The translations under genes and the position numbers were made by a program. From assembly GCA_016215155.1 (NCBI GenBank), contig JACRLQ010000052.1:37003-101002 (forward strand): DNA of 64,000 bases. Reading direction: 5' to 3'. The notes beneath the pieces were generated by a model, which worked only from the letters and a program-made list of their open reading frames with translations, made no database searches and was not told where the DNA came from. This stretch comes from Nitrospirota bacterium. GTDB lineage: Bacteria > Nitrospirota > Thermodesulfovibrionia > Thermodesulfovibrionales > UBA6898. Below are positions 46,004 to 54,939 of this stretch, in pieces. Every line of letters begins with the position of its first letter. The first letter of the stretch is position 1.

Positions 46004-47896
46004 TCAGTTGATCAGGATCCTATCGAGGGTGACCGTGCCTGAGGAGATCGTCAGGGATTCCCCGATTGTGCTCATGCCGGGATTGCTCCGGTAAGTGCAG
46101 TCGTACCCGCCAATGAGCGTTAACCGGATGTCTTTTGCAAATATGGGAGATCCCGTAAACTCGCGGATTTGCAGATGCAACCTGAGTGCCTGTCCGTCCA
46201 GCGTTGTCGAATAAGGGTCCTGTATGTCGGTGTAATAAGCTCCTGAAGCGGCGTTGCGCACCTTTCCGACTGCGCATGATCCCATCGTCTGATTGTATGC
46301 GCCTGCGGGGCCCGGTGTTGAGCGGCCGGTGCCTTCGCGGTCTTCGGCAATGCTGTTGCTCAGGCCGCCCGTCGGGACAGTGGGGGGTGAAGGGGCATCA
46401 GTCCAGACAAAATCCGGGACGGTATATGACGCGGCGCTGAAAAGATTACTGCCTGAGACAGGATGAAAATCGCCGTTTCCCGGGTCGGCAAGCTGCGGCT
46501 CGATAGTATTAATTGAATTGTCAGTCCTGAGCTGCGTTTCATTGCAGGTTGGATTGGAGCCCTGACAGCCCTGGTCGCTCTCCTCAATTCCCAACGGATG
46601 ATCGACCTGTCCGTTCCAGATAACATTACCCCTGATTACCAGGTTGTCGTCGGCCCTGGAAGGAGAAGGGAAGTTCACGAAGTCTGAAGGGGGAATGACC
46701 GGTCCCCTGACTTCGAAGTGACTCCATTGGGTCTGAAGAGGGGCAGGGTTATAGAAGATATTGTTATAGACATAAATATTGCGATTGGGGACAACGGCAA
46801 CTGACTCAGTTTCGACGTTTGGTCCCCACCCACCCAAATTTATATACGCATTGCACTGGGCGACGAAGGCCGGCAGTTCATCGGTCGGGGTGCAGTTTCT
46901 TTCTCCATGGACGAAGTCAATTAACCCATAGCCCCGCTCATCAGTGGCGACCCGGTAGAGAGTGTTATAGGCGAAGAGAATATTATAGCCGCCCGCAACG
47001 CTCAGGCCCACTCCCGGAATATCGTGCAGCAGATTGTTGACGAACCTGATGTCGTATGCGTCATAGTGGAACCAGGGAGAGACCATCACCGCGAAATTTG
47101 CGGCCTGTCCCGCCTCGAACCCTAACTGGCAGCCATGAAGTTCATTGCCCTCGATGCGCAGATAAGAGGACCCGCCCTTCAGGTACATGCACCATTGTCC
47201 CGCGGTGTGCAGACGGTTGTTGAAAAAATGTCCGTACTGTACCACCATGTAATCGACCGACGTATGCCAGGCCCCGCCGATGGCGCTGTCTTCCACATAC
47301 AGGTACTGGGTCTGATTGACCTTCAGGACCTCCTGGAGGTTGTTGCAGAGATCGTTGTCGCAGGACGGGCCCTTCAGCGTAAGCCCCCGGAGCAGCACAT
47401 GGTCGCTTCCTGCGAGGTGCAGCAGGTTATTGCCGGAAATGTTTGTAGGCAGCGGGGTCCCTCCGAGGAGGTCGAGGTCGAGCAGGTAGAGGTAACGGAC
47501 GTTATTTATGTCCATGCCGCCCCGTATAAAAGCCGTGCCTGGGCCGTTATAGGCGCGGATTATAACCGGGAATTGAAACGTGCCGAGGCGGTCGGCAAAA
47601 TAGTTCACGCAGTTTTCGACCTCCGGGCCGGGTTCGCAGTGGTATGACCCGGGAAGCAGGTTGATACGGTAGCCTGTGGCGGCAAGTGTGCTATTTTCGG
47701 GGACAAGCTCCCATGCGGCGGTTATTGTTATTTTCGCCGTTACAAGGCCTTCGCCGGAATTGGCGTCGTCTCCGTTTACAGGGTCTACCCAGACCTCTGT
47801 AAGCGAAGGAAAACCGATATCATAATAGGTCAAGGCAGCAGACTGTCCGGCAAATAAAAAAAGGCAGAAGCACAATATGATAACCCGGAGTGCCAT
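46004..47896 (-). CDS. Secreted right-handed parallel beta-helix protein
   Basis: The 630-residue product has a signal peptide (VIILCFCLFLFAGQSAALT) and many short strand-turn repeats of pectate-lyase type (NVRYLYLLDLDLLGG, GSDHVLLRGLTLKGP, SSYLRIEGNELHG, YDIRFVNNLLHDI, NRNIYVYNNIFYN). The N-terminal WVDPVNGDDANSGEG is the usual start of such folds. The C-terminus has the GYDCTYRSNPGMSTIGESLTI module shared with the partial protein at the window's left edge. It may bind or cleave surface polysaccharide, or simply be a surface structure. No catalytic residues can be assigned. Confidence 0.85.
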   Translation of the reverse strand: MALRVIILCFCLFLFAGQSAALTYYDIGFPSLTEVWVDPVNGDDANSGEGLVTAKITITAAWELVPENSTLAATGYRINLLPGSYHCEPGPEVENCVNYFADRLGTFQFPVIIRAYNGPGTAFIRGGMDINNVRYLYLLDLDLLGGTPLPTNISGNNLLHLAGSDHVLLRGLTLKGPSCDNDLCNNLQEVLKVNQTQYLYVEDSAIGGAWHTSVDYMVVQYGHFFNNRLHTAGQWCMYLKGGSSYLRIEGNELHGCQLGFEAGQAANFAVMVSPWFHYDAYDIRFVNNLLHDIPGVGLSVAGGYNILFAYNTLYRVATDERGYGLIDFVHGERNCTPTDELPAFVAQCNAYINLGGWGPNVETESVAVVPNRNIYVYNNIFYNPAPLQTQWSHFEVRGPVIPPSDFVNFPSPSRADDNLVIRGNVIWNGQVDHPLGIEESDQGCQGSNPTCNETQLRTDNSINTIEPQLADPGNGDFHPVSGSNLFSAASYTVPDFVWTDAPSPPTVPTGGLSNSIAEDREGTGRSTPGPAGAYNQTMGSCAVGKVRNAASGAYYTDIQDPYSTTLDGQALRLHLQIREFTGSPIFAKDIRLTLIGGYDCTYRSNPGMSTIGESLTISSGTVTLDRILIN

Positions 47897-47925
47897 ATGT
47901 CCTCCTGCCTGATTATATCATATAT

Positions 47926-49380
47926 CTACTGCCAGTCGGCCTCGCCTTTGAGAAACGCATTTATATCGGCCGCCGCCCGTTTGCCCGCGCCCATCGCGCT
48001 GATGACCGTTGCGGCGCCGGTGACGACATCGCCGCCCGCCCAGACGCGTTTCTTTTTGGTCCTTCCGGTAGCGGTATCCGCCACGGCAGTGCCGTGCTTT
48101 GTCCTTTCGAGTCCCACGGCATCAACGAAGACAATGGGGTTGGGGCTTGTCCCAAGGGCCATGATGACGGTATCGACCTCCATGACGAACTCGGAACCCT
48201 CGATCGGCTCCGGCTGACGCCGTCCGGACTTGTCAGGCTCGCCAAGCTGCATCTTCATGCATTTAAGACCCGTCACCGCCCTTTTTTCATTGCCTATGAT
48301 CTCGATCGGGTTCGTAAGGAAATTAAAGATGACCCCTTCCTCTTCGGCATGGAGGACCTCCTCCTGTCTCGCCGGGACTTCGTCTCTGGACCTCCGGTAC
48401 ACGATATTCGCCTCGCCCGGTCCTCCGCCCGACTGCTCCGTCTGTAATGACAGAAGCCGCTTGCTGCAGCGGACCGCGTCCATTGCGACATTTCCGGCGC
48501 CGATCACGGCGACCTTTTTCCCGATCCTTACGGGGGTGTCGTAGTTAGGGAACTGGTAGGCCTTCATCAGGTTGACGCGGGTCAGAAATTCATTTGCGGA
48601 CATGACCCCGTTTAGGTTGATGCCTGGTATCCTCATAAAAGACGGCAGGCCGGCCCCGGTGCCCAGAAAGACCGCGTCATTTTCAGCGAGAAGCTCATCC
48701 AGGGTAAATGACCTGCCGATGACATGGTCCGTCTTCACGTCAATGCCGAGACACTCAACCGCGTAGCTTATCTCCCCATGGACAACCGCTTTTGGAAGTC
48801 TGAACTCGGGGATGCCGTAGATCAGGACCCCCCCCGGACCATGGAGGGATTCATAAAGCGTGACCTTATGGCCGTCCCTGGCCAGGTCAACCGCGCAGGT
48901 CAGGCCTGACGGTCCGGACCCGACCACAGCGACTTTTTTGCCGGTATCAGGGGCCTTGACCAGCGGGCAGGTCCGGTGGGCCAGTTCATAATCTCCCACA
49001 AAACGTTCGAGTCTTCCGATGGCCACCGCCTCACCTTTTTTTGCCAGTATGCAGCTGCCTTCGCACTGGACCTCCTGAGGGCAGACCCTGCCGCAGACAG
49101 CCGGGAGGTTGTTTTTCACCTTCATCCACTCGACGGCCTTTACCATGTCCCCTTCTCTTAAGGCCTTGATGAACTGGGGTATCATAACGCCTACCGGGCA
49201 CCCCTGAGTGCATTTGGGGTCCTTGCACTGGAGGCAGCGTTCGGCCTCGGCCTTTGCCGTTTCCTCGGAGTATCCCAACGCGACTTCAGAGTAATTGCCT
49301 CTCCTTAGAACATGGTCCTGGTGCGGCATATCGTGCCTTTTTATCTTCATGCGTTCCGCTGCCTTAAGCTCCGTCATCAT
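47926..49380 (-). CDS. nfnB: NfnB/GltD-like flavoprotein, large subunit of NfnAB transhydrogenase
   Basis: The 484-residue protein has N-terminal cysteines for two [4Fe-4S] clusters (AERCLQCKDPKCTQGCPVG and CGRVCPQEVQCEGSC), an FAD-binding GSGPSGLTCAVDLARDGH and an NADP-binding GAGNVAMDAVRCSKRL. It resembles glutamate synthase small subunit but, being encoded directly after an NfnA-like subunit with four bases of overlap, fits NADH-dependent ferredoxin:NADP+ oxidoreductase. NfnAB couples NADPH, NADH and ferredoxin by electron bifurcation, feeding the acs pathway with reductant. GltD or sulfide dehydrogenase remain alternatives. Confidence 0.85.
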   Translation of the reverse strand: MMTELKAAERMKIKRHDMPHQDHVLRRGNYSEVALGYSEETAKAEAERCLQCKDPKCTQGCPVGVMIPQFIKALREGDMVKAVEWMKVKNNLPAVCGRVCPQEVQCEGSCILAKKGEAVAIGRLERFVGDYELAHRTCPLVKAPDTGKKVAVVGSGPSGLTCAVDLARDGHKVTLYESLHGPGGVLIYGIPEFRLPKAVVHGEISYAVECLGIDVKTDHVIGRSFTLDELLAENDAVFLGTGAGLPSFMRIPGINLNGVMSANEFLTRVNLMKAYQFPNYDTPVRIGKKVAVIGAGNVAMDAVRCSKRLLSLQTEQSGGGPGEANIVYRRSRDEVPARQEEVLHAEEEGVIFNFLTNPIEIIGNEKRAVTGLKCMKMQLGEPDKSGRRQPEPIEGSEFVMEVDTVIMALGTSPNPIVFVDAVGLERTKHGTAVADTATGRTKKKRVWAGGDVVTGAATVISAMGAGKRAAADINAFLKGEADWQ

Positions 49381-50240
49381 TTACCTCCCTCGCTGATCGC
49401 ATTTTCCAGTCTGCATTTGTGGGCATAGTATTCCATGGCCTTTTTTTCCTCATCTTTATAAAACGACAACCGCGACAGAAGGTTGTCCCAGTCCACCTTA
49501 TGTCCGTTAAACTCGGGACCGTCAACGCAGACGAATTGGGCGCCGTCTTCCAGCAGGACCCGGCATCCCCCGCACATCCCGGTGCCGTCAATCATGATCG
49601 TATTAAGACTGACCGTGGTAGCGACGTCATACGGTTTCGTGGTCAGGGTCACGAATTTCATCATTATGGCCGGTCCTATCGCCCATACATGAGATATTTT
49701 CTTGTCCTTATTTTCGAGGAATTCCTTCAGGGGTTCCGTAACGAGTGATTTTCTGCCATGCGACCCATCGTCAGTACAGACGATCAGCTCATCGGAGACC
49801 GCCCGCATCCTGTCTTCCCAGAAGAGGAGTTCCCTGCTGCGGGCTCCGATGATCGAGATCACGGTATTTCCGGCCTCCTTCAGCGCCCGCGCGATCGGGA
49901 AAATCGGCGCTATGCCCACGCCGCCGCCGATGCAGATGACCGTCCCGTAGTCGGCTATCTCCGTCGGATGTCCCAGCGGACCTGCAAAGGACGCTATCGA
50001 ATCTCCTACGTCGAGCCGTCCGAGCTGGATGGTCGATTTCCCGAGCTCCTGGAAGATGATCGTTATCGTGCCTTTTTCACGGTTGAAGTCGGCTATGGTC
50101 AGCGGGATCCTCTCTCCGAACTCATCGATCCGCACGATCACGAACTGGCCAGCCCGCGCCTTGCGAGCGACGTGCGGCGCTTCGATATCCATAAGCTTTA
50201 CGACATCACTGAGTACTTCCTTTTTCAAGATTTTGTACAT
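49377..50240 (-). CDS. nfnA: NfnA-like FAD/NAD and [2Fe-2S] subunit
   Basis: The 287-residue protein belongs to the ferredoxin-NADP reductase/PyrK group: FAD site RIPLTIADFNREKGTITIIF, NAD site GTVICIGGGVGIAPIFPIAR, and a [2Fe-2S] motif MCGGCRVLLEDGAQFVCVDGP near residues 220-240. NfnA and NfnB together form the soluble bifurcating transhydrogenase of many acetogens and other anaerobes. It is the first gene of the pair. The promoter should be in the 150 AT-rich bases before 50394, shared divergently with the DUF3786 gene. Confidence 0.85.
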   Translation of the reverse strand: MYKILKKEVLSDVVKLMDIEAPHVARKARAGQFVIVRIDEFGERIPLTIADFNREKGTITIIFQELGKSTIQLGRLDVGDSIASFAGPLGHPTEIADYGTVICIGGGVGIAPIFPIARALKEAGNTVISIIGARSRELLFWEDRMRAVSDELIVCTDDGSHGRKSLVTEPLKEFLENKDKKISHVWAIGPAIMMKFVTLTTKPYDVATTVSLNTIMIDGTGMCGGCRVLLEDGAQFVCVDGPEFNGHKVDWDNLLSRLSFYKDEEKKAMEYYAHKCRLENAISEGGK

Positions 50241-50393
50241 GTCCGACGGTACCTCCCGGGTTTTTATCTATAATGGATCACTATATATTTATTAATTATA
50301 TTTATGATATCATAGAAAATAAATCTTATCCATCGAAAAATATCGCATTGTTATGAGTCCCTTGACTGATTCTGCGGGGCTGAAGGAGCGCAT

Positions 50394-51020
50394 ATGGAAC
50401 TGGTGCCGCTGAAAACCGTTCATGGCGAGGAAAAGGTCTGGAACCTGATCGCGGAGATGCCCCCGGAGGAGGTCTGCGCCAGGGCCGGAGTGAGGTACGA
50501 GCAGGACAAAAAGACCTATATCATACGATCGTTCGGCATGGACTTCAGACTTTCGGTCGATGAGCGGACCATCACCTCAGACGCTCCTTCGGCGTCTGTT
50601 TTTCTCGGGAAACTGAAGGATTTCTTCAGACTGCCTCTGCTTTGGTATCTTACGAGCGCGAAGGACATTCCCTGCACCGGGCGCCTGATAAAGCCGATAG
50701 ACGTAAAGGGAGGACAGCGCTTCTTCAGCGGCACCCACCTGCTGCCCCTCGACAAACTCGCCGATAAATACGGCTCTGACAGGGAACTATTTCTCCGGAG
50801 GGGCCTGGAACTGGGCGCCGAAACAGCAGGACACGGCGATGCCGCCCTGCGCTTTTATCCTCTCCCGAAGGTGCCCATTACCCTGATTTTATGGCTTGAA
50901 GACGAGGAATTCCCGGCGCGCATGGACCTTCTGTTCGACTCCACCTGTGACCTGCAGATTGCCCTCTCGGATATCACCTGGTCCCTTGCCACGCTGACCG
51001 CGCTTGTGATGCTGGAGTAG
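50394..51020 (+). CDS. DUF3786 protein
   Basis: The 208-residue soluble protein fits the DUF3786 family: VCARAGVRYEQDKKTYIIRSFG, DFFRLPLLWYLTSAKDIPCTGRLI, FFSGTHLLPLDKLADKYG and FYPLPKVPITLILWLEDEEFPAR. The family has no known function but is largely restricted to anaerobes with corrinoid or CODH metabolism and often adjoins such genes, as here. The gene is divergent from nfnA. There is no signal peptide. Confidence 0.75.
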   Translation: MELVPLKTVHGEEKVWNLIAEMPPEEVCARAGVRYEQDKKTYIIRSFGMDFRLSVDERTITSDAPSASVFLGKLKDFFRLPLLWYLTSAKDIPCTGRLIKPIDVKGGQRFFSGTHLLPLDKLADKYGSDRELFLRRGLELGAETAGHGDAALRFYPLPKVPITLILWLEDEEFPARMDLLFDSTCDLQIALSDITWSLATLTALVMLE

Positions 51021-51366
51021 CGTCATACCTCGATAGAACCCTGACCAATCAAGTAAGATAACGCCCCCGCTGTTTAAAGCGCCTACTGTTGGCTTCGGCG
51101 CCCCCTCTTGGTTTGGTTCTTCCGGGATTCCTGTGGACATTGGGATCACTGATCTCATAACCCCTCCAAACCTCCCCTTACCGCCAAGGGGAGGATCAAT
51201 ACCCATACAAAACACTGAAGAGCCTTTACCTTAAGAGTGGAGGGGGAGTTAGCCTGCTTATCCAACCTTACCTATTTGCCGTTTTAATAGGGTTTATAAT
51301 TAAATAAAATAAATAAATAACAAAACCGATTTATTTTGTGTTAGATTAAATCCCTCTTAAAGGGCA
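51021..51366. repeat. Intergenic region with dispersed-repeat remnants
   Basis: No gene is seen. The segment 51069-51096 (GCTGTTTAAAGCGCCTACTG and following) closely matches 59681-59707 near the integron, marking a dispersed repeat. A hairpin CCTCCCCTT / AAGGGGAGG (51171-51179 and 51186-51194) is another common repeat type. From about 51295 the sequence is very AT-rich and probably holds the promoter of the downstream NuoE-like operon. Confidence 0.5.
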
Positions 51367-51445
51367 TGGAGAGCCCGCTCCCGAGAGAATGATTTCGGGA
51401 CAAAAACCATGAGGTCCGGAAGGGGCTTCTCAGTGGAAATCTCCA
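51367..51445 (+). ncRNA. Candidate structured leader RNA (three-way junction) before the NuoE-like operon
   Basis: TGGAGA (51367-51372) can pair with TCTCCA (51440-51445) to enclose two hairpins: TCCCGA/TCGGGA (51379-51384 with 51395-51400) and CCATGAG/CTCAGTGG (51407-51413 with about 51429-51436). The layout is a three-way junction ending 28 bases before the ATG, close to the ribosome site, as in riboswitches. I do not recognise a known class, so this is a structural suggestion only. Confidence 0.35.
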
Positions 51446-51473
51446 AAGAAATATTGAGTGTTGAGGTGAATCA

Positions 51474-51959
51474 ATGAAAGTTGAAGAGCTGAATGTCGAA
51501 GAAGTGATGGGGAGTGTCGGGTCCATTCTCTCCGGGCAGGACAAAAAGAGGGGTGTTCTTATACACGCTTTTCAGAAGATCCAGGAAGAATACAGCTATC
51601 TGCCCGGTGACGTCTTAAAAGAGCTCGCAAAGAAGCTATCACTGCCCCTTGCCGAAATATACAGTGTTGCCAGCTTCTATAAACAGTTCCATTTTTCTCC
51701 GCGCGGCAGGAAGGTGGTGAGGGTCTGCACCGGCACCGCGTGTCATGTGAGAGGCGCGGCAAAGGTGCTTTCCGCGCTCGAAAAGGAGTTCTCGATCAAA
51801 GACGGCGAGACAACCGCTGACCTTGCCATGACGCTGGAGACCGTCGGCTGTGTCGGTTGCTGCGGCCTCGCCCCGGTGGCGACAGTGAATGAGGATGTTG
51901 TCGGTGACATCGGTAAAAAGAAGCTTCACGACCTTATAAACTCCATAAAAGAGGAATAG
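51474..51959 (+). CDS. NuoE/HndA-like [2Fe-2S] subunit
   Basis: The 161-residue protein has the thioredoxin-like [2Fe-2S] domain of NuoE (24 kDa subunit): LIHAFQKIQEEYSYLPGDV, then the ligands CTGTACHVRGA and VGCVGCCGLAP. It passes electrons between the FMN subunit and other clusters. In NAD-dependent formate dehydrogenases, bifurcating hydrogenases and complex I it pairs with NuoF, as here two bases downstream. Confidence 0.92.
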   Translation: MKVEELNVEEVMGSVGSILSGQDKKRGVLIHAFQKIQEEYSYLPGDVLKELAKKLSLPLAEIYSVASFYKQFHFSPRGRKVVRVCTGTACHVRGAAKVLSALEKEFSIKDGETTADLAMTLETVGCVGCCGLAPVATVNEDVVGDIGKKKLHDLINSIKEE

Positions 51960-51961
51960 CG

Positions 51962-54304
51962 ATGACGAGCAGACTAAATGGTATAAATGATCTGAAGACG
52001 CTGAGAGGCCGGTTGGGCGAAGAGGCCTTCCAGCCCGACAAAAACAGGGTGAGGGTCTGCTGCGGGACCGCCTGTGTTGCCTCGGGCTCGAAGAAGGTGG
52101 TCAAAGAACTGGAGGAAGAGTCGGCAAAAAAAGGGCTTGAACTCGAGATCGTCAAGACCGGCTGCCAGGGACTTTGTCAAAAGGGCCCTGTAATGAAAGT
52201 AGAGCCGCATGGGTTTTTCTATCAGAAGGTCAGCGCCAGAGATGCAAAGAACCTTCTGTCACACACGTTTGGCGCGGGGACATCGCTGCGGTCGCTGCTT
52301 TTCCGCGAGTCGATCATGCAGGAGCCGGTCGAAGAGGTCGAAAACGTACCTTTCTACAAAAAGCAGTTGAGGATAGCCCTGAGGAATAACGGGATGATTG
52401 ATCCTAACAATATACTCCATTATATAGCGCTCGGCGGCTATAAAGCCGCGGAGAAGATGTTCGGGTCCATGAGTTCTACGGCCGTCCTCAATGAGATAGA
52501 CAAAGCCAACTTAAGGGGCAGGGGCGGGGCGGGATTTCCCGCCGGAAAAAAATGGGCACACACCAACAAATCGCCTGAAAAGGTCCGGTTTGTTATAGCC
52601 AACGGCGATGAAGGAGACCCCGGGGCCTTTATGGACAGGGCGATCATGGAGGGCGACCCGCACAGCCTTCTGGAGGGTATGCTCATCTGCGCCTATGCCC
52701 TAAGTGCGCATTACGGCTTTATCTATGTGCGTCACGAATACCCGCTTGCGGTGCAGAACCTCAAGACCGCCATCAGGCAGGCCGAGGAGATGGGACTCCT
52801 GGGACGCAATATCCTGGGCACCGGGTTTGATTTCATAGTTGACGTGCGCGAAGGGGCAGGCGCTTTTGTATGCGGTGAATCGACCGCCCTGGTTGCGTCG
52901 ATCGAGGGAGACAGGGGCTACCCCAGGCCGAGACCGCCGAGGCTCTCGGAAGTTGGCGGCGGACTCTGGGGCTATCCAAGCAACCTCAATAACATAGAGA
53001 CCTATGCCTGCATGCCGCCTATCATCGACAAAGGCGCGGACTGGTTCCTGGGCATCGGCACGCCCACGTCGCCCGGGACGAAGGTCTTTGCCCTTACCGG
53101 CAAGGTCAAAAATACAGGTCTCGTCGAAGTCCCGATGGGCACTACCCTTAGGGAGATCATCTACGACATCGGCGGCGGAATCCTCAATGACAAGGAATTC
53201 AAGGCCGTACAGACCGGAGGCCCCTCCGGAGGATGCATTCCGTCCGGTCAGCTTGACCTGCAGGTGGACTTCGACTCGCTTACCAGGGTGGGCTCGATGA
53301 TGGGGTCGGGCGGCATGGTGGTGCTCGACGAGGAGACCTGCATGGTGGACGTGGCGAAGTATTTCCTTTCGTTTACCCAGTCGGAGTCCTGCGGAAAATG
53401 TCCTCCCTGCAGGATAGGCACTTCCCAGATGCTCCAGGTCCTCGAACGCATTACGGCGGGCCAGGGGCAGCAGGGCGACATCGGCCGGCTTATCGAACTC
53501 GGGAAGCTCATCCAGGAGGGCTCGCTCTGCGGCCTCGGGCAGTCCGCCCCGAACCCGGTCTTAAGCACGATCAAATATTTCAGGCATGAGTATGAAGAGC
53601 ATATATATGACAATTACTGCAGGGCGAATGTCTGCAAAAATACCGGGGTCTTTCTCATACATCAGCCCGAGTGCATACGGTGCGGTCTCTGCAAAGAGGC
53701 CTGCGCGTTTAACGCGGTCATGGAGACCAGAGACATCTTTACCATAGACCGGGACTACTGCACGAAGTGCAAGGCCTGCTACCAGGCCTGTCCCGTAGGC
53801 GCGGTCAAGATCAAGAAAAAGAGCGTGGTACAGCTTGAAGAACAGTTTAAGATCCCCACTGATAAATTAGAGGTACTCGAAAGGAGGGCTAAAATGCTAC
53901 TCAAAGACGTATTACAGTCTAAACCGATGAAGGTCGTCACCTGTAAAAAAGACTGCAAACTTTCGGACGCGGTCACGATCATGGACGGCAACAATATCGG
54001 GTCGATCCTTATTGTCGACGACAACAAGCAGATTATCGGCATCTTTACCGAGCGCGATATCATGCACTGCTTCGCCAAGAAGGTGCCGATAAACGAGGAG
54101 GTGATGGGCAACGTCATGACCCAGAAGCCGATCACCCTCGATTCGTCAGTGGACATCAGCGTGGCCGTCCAGCTGATGTCCGAAAAGAAGATAAGGCATC
54201 TGCCGATTACCGAAAACGAGCAGATCGTCGGCATGATCTCATACCGTGATCTGGTTTCTTACCTCCTGCCTGAGATCATTTACATGGCAGAGGACATGTA
54301 CTAG
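51962..54304 (+). CDS. NuoF-like NADH-binding FMN flavoprotein fused to ferredoxin and CBS domains
   Basis: The 780-residue protein has an N-terminal [2Fe-2S] thioredoxin-like domain (CCGTACVASGSKK, CQGLCQKGP), the NuoF core with FMN/NADH site (GRGGAGFPAGKKW, ANGDEGDPGAFMDRA, CGESTALVASIEG) and [4Fe-4S] motif SCGKCPPCRIG (about 475-485). Two ferredoxin clusters follow (CIRCGLCKEACAF, CTKCKACYQACPVGA). The extra part is a CBS pair at 645-775 (MKVVTCKKDCKLSDAVTIMD, VMTQKPITLDSSVDISVAVQ). CBS pairs bind adenylates and would allow energy-state control. A perfect ribosome site lies inside the gene just before the CBS part. Confidence 0.93.
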   Translation: MTSRLNGINDLKTLRGRLGEEAFQPDKNRVRVCCGTACVASGSKKVVKELEEESAKKGLELEIVKTGCQGLCQKGPVMKVEPHGFFYQKVSARDAKNLLSHTFGAGTSLRSLLFRESIMQEPVEEVENVPFYKKQLRIALRNNGMIDPNNILHYIALGGYKAAEKMFGSMSSTAVLNEIDKANLRGRGGAGFPAGKKWAHTNKSPEKVRFVIANGDEGDPGAFMDRAIMEGDPHSLLEGMLICAYALSAHYGFIYVRHEYPLAVQNLKTAIRQAEEMGLLGRNILGTGFDFIVDVREGAGAFVCGESTALVASIEGDRGYPRPRPPRLSEVGGGLWGYPSNLNNIETYACMPPIIDKGADWFLGIGTPTSPGTKVFALTGKVKNTGLVEVPMGTTLREIIYDIGGGILNDKEFKAVQTGGPSGGCIPSGQLDLQVDFDSLTRVGSMMGSGGMVVLDEETCMVDVAKYFLSFTQSESCGKCPPCRIGTSQMLQVLERITAGQGQQGDIGRLIELGKLIQEGSLCGLGQSAPNPVLSTIKYFRHEYEEHIYDNYCRANVCKNTGVFLIHQPECIRCGLCKEACAFNAVMETRDIFTIDRDYCTKCKACYQACPVGAVKIKKKSVVQLEEQFKIPTDKLEVLERRAKMLLKDVLQSKPMKVVTCKKDCKLSDAVTIMDGNNIGSILIVDDNKQIIGIFTERDIMHCFAKKVPINEEVMGNVMTQKPITLDSSVDISVAVQLMSEKKIRHLPITENEQIVGMISYRDLVSYLLPEIIYMAEDMY
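53881..53896 (+). promoter_or_regulatory. Internal ribosome site and in-frame ATG before the CBS domains
   Basis: AAGGAGGG (53881-53888) is followed after five bases by ATG at 53894, in frame with the NuoF-like gene (codon 645). Initiation here would yield a separate CBS-pair protein of about 136 residues starting MLLKDVLQSKPMKVV. Spacing and sequence are as good as any gene start in this window. Confidence 0.55.
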
Positions 54305-54313
54305 GGGTTTTCG

Positions 54314-54904
54314 ATGACTGAACTTGAAAAGGAACTTAAGGTAGAGGACATAAAAGCTGCCGCCGGGCAGATGGGCTGCCCGGTCCAAAAGGCGCTCTAT
54401 TTCGTGACGGAATTCCTGGCAGGCCCGATGTGCGGCCGGTGCTTCCCGTGCGCGATGGGAAGTTATGAGGCCAGGATAAGGCTCGGCAGCCTTGTTGCCG
54501 GCAGCGGCTCCGAGGACGACCTTCTTGCGCTCAGGCGGATATCCGCCGACATGGTAGAGGCGTCCTTCTGCAAGAAGGGCAAGGACACCGGAAAGTTTAT
54601 CCTCGATTGGCTCGATACCGGCGTCTATCAGGAGCATGTGGCGGGAAGATGTCCGGACCGGAAGTGCGCGGCCATGATTGAATACCGGATCGTCCCGGGA
54701 AAATGCATCAGCTGCGGCGAATGCAAGGATGTCTGCAAAGACCTGGCGATACATGGAGAGAAGAAAAAGCCGCATAAGAGCGGCTATCTCCCGTTCGAGA
54801 TAAGGCAGAAGCGCTGCACCCGGTGCGGCAACTGCATAAAGGTCTGTCCGGTAGAGGCGATCGTCCTCGTCGACGCAAAGGCAACGGTCGGCGCAGGGGC
54901 TTAG
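54314..54904 (+). CDS. Iron-sulfur subunit with NuoF C-terminal-like and ferredoxin domains
   Basis: The 196-residue protein has an N-terminal region resembling the [4Fe-4S] end of NuoF (GPMCGRCFPCAMGSYEARI, with a later SFCKKG) and a C-terminal 2[4Fe-4S] ferredoxin (CISCGECKDVCKD, CTRCGNCIKVCPV). It has no flavin site. It looks like an accessory electron-wiring subunit between the NuoF-like and NuoG-like proteins, which flank it by 10 and 35 bases. Similar small subunits occur in formate dehydrogenase and hydrogenase clusters of anaerobes. Confidence 0.85.
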   Translation: MTELEKELKVEDIKAAAGQMGCPVQKALYFVTEFLAGPMCGRCFPCAMGSYEARIRLGSLVAGSGSEDDLLALRRISADMVEASFCKKGKDTGKFILDWLDTGVYQEHVAGRCPDRKCAAMIEYRIVPGKCISCGECKDVCKDLAIHGEKKKPHKSGYLPFEIRQKRCTRCGNCIKVCPVEAIVLVDAKATVGAGA

Positions 54905-54939
54905 GAACTAAATGCATATTTTTATATACGGAGGTCTCA

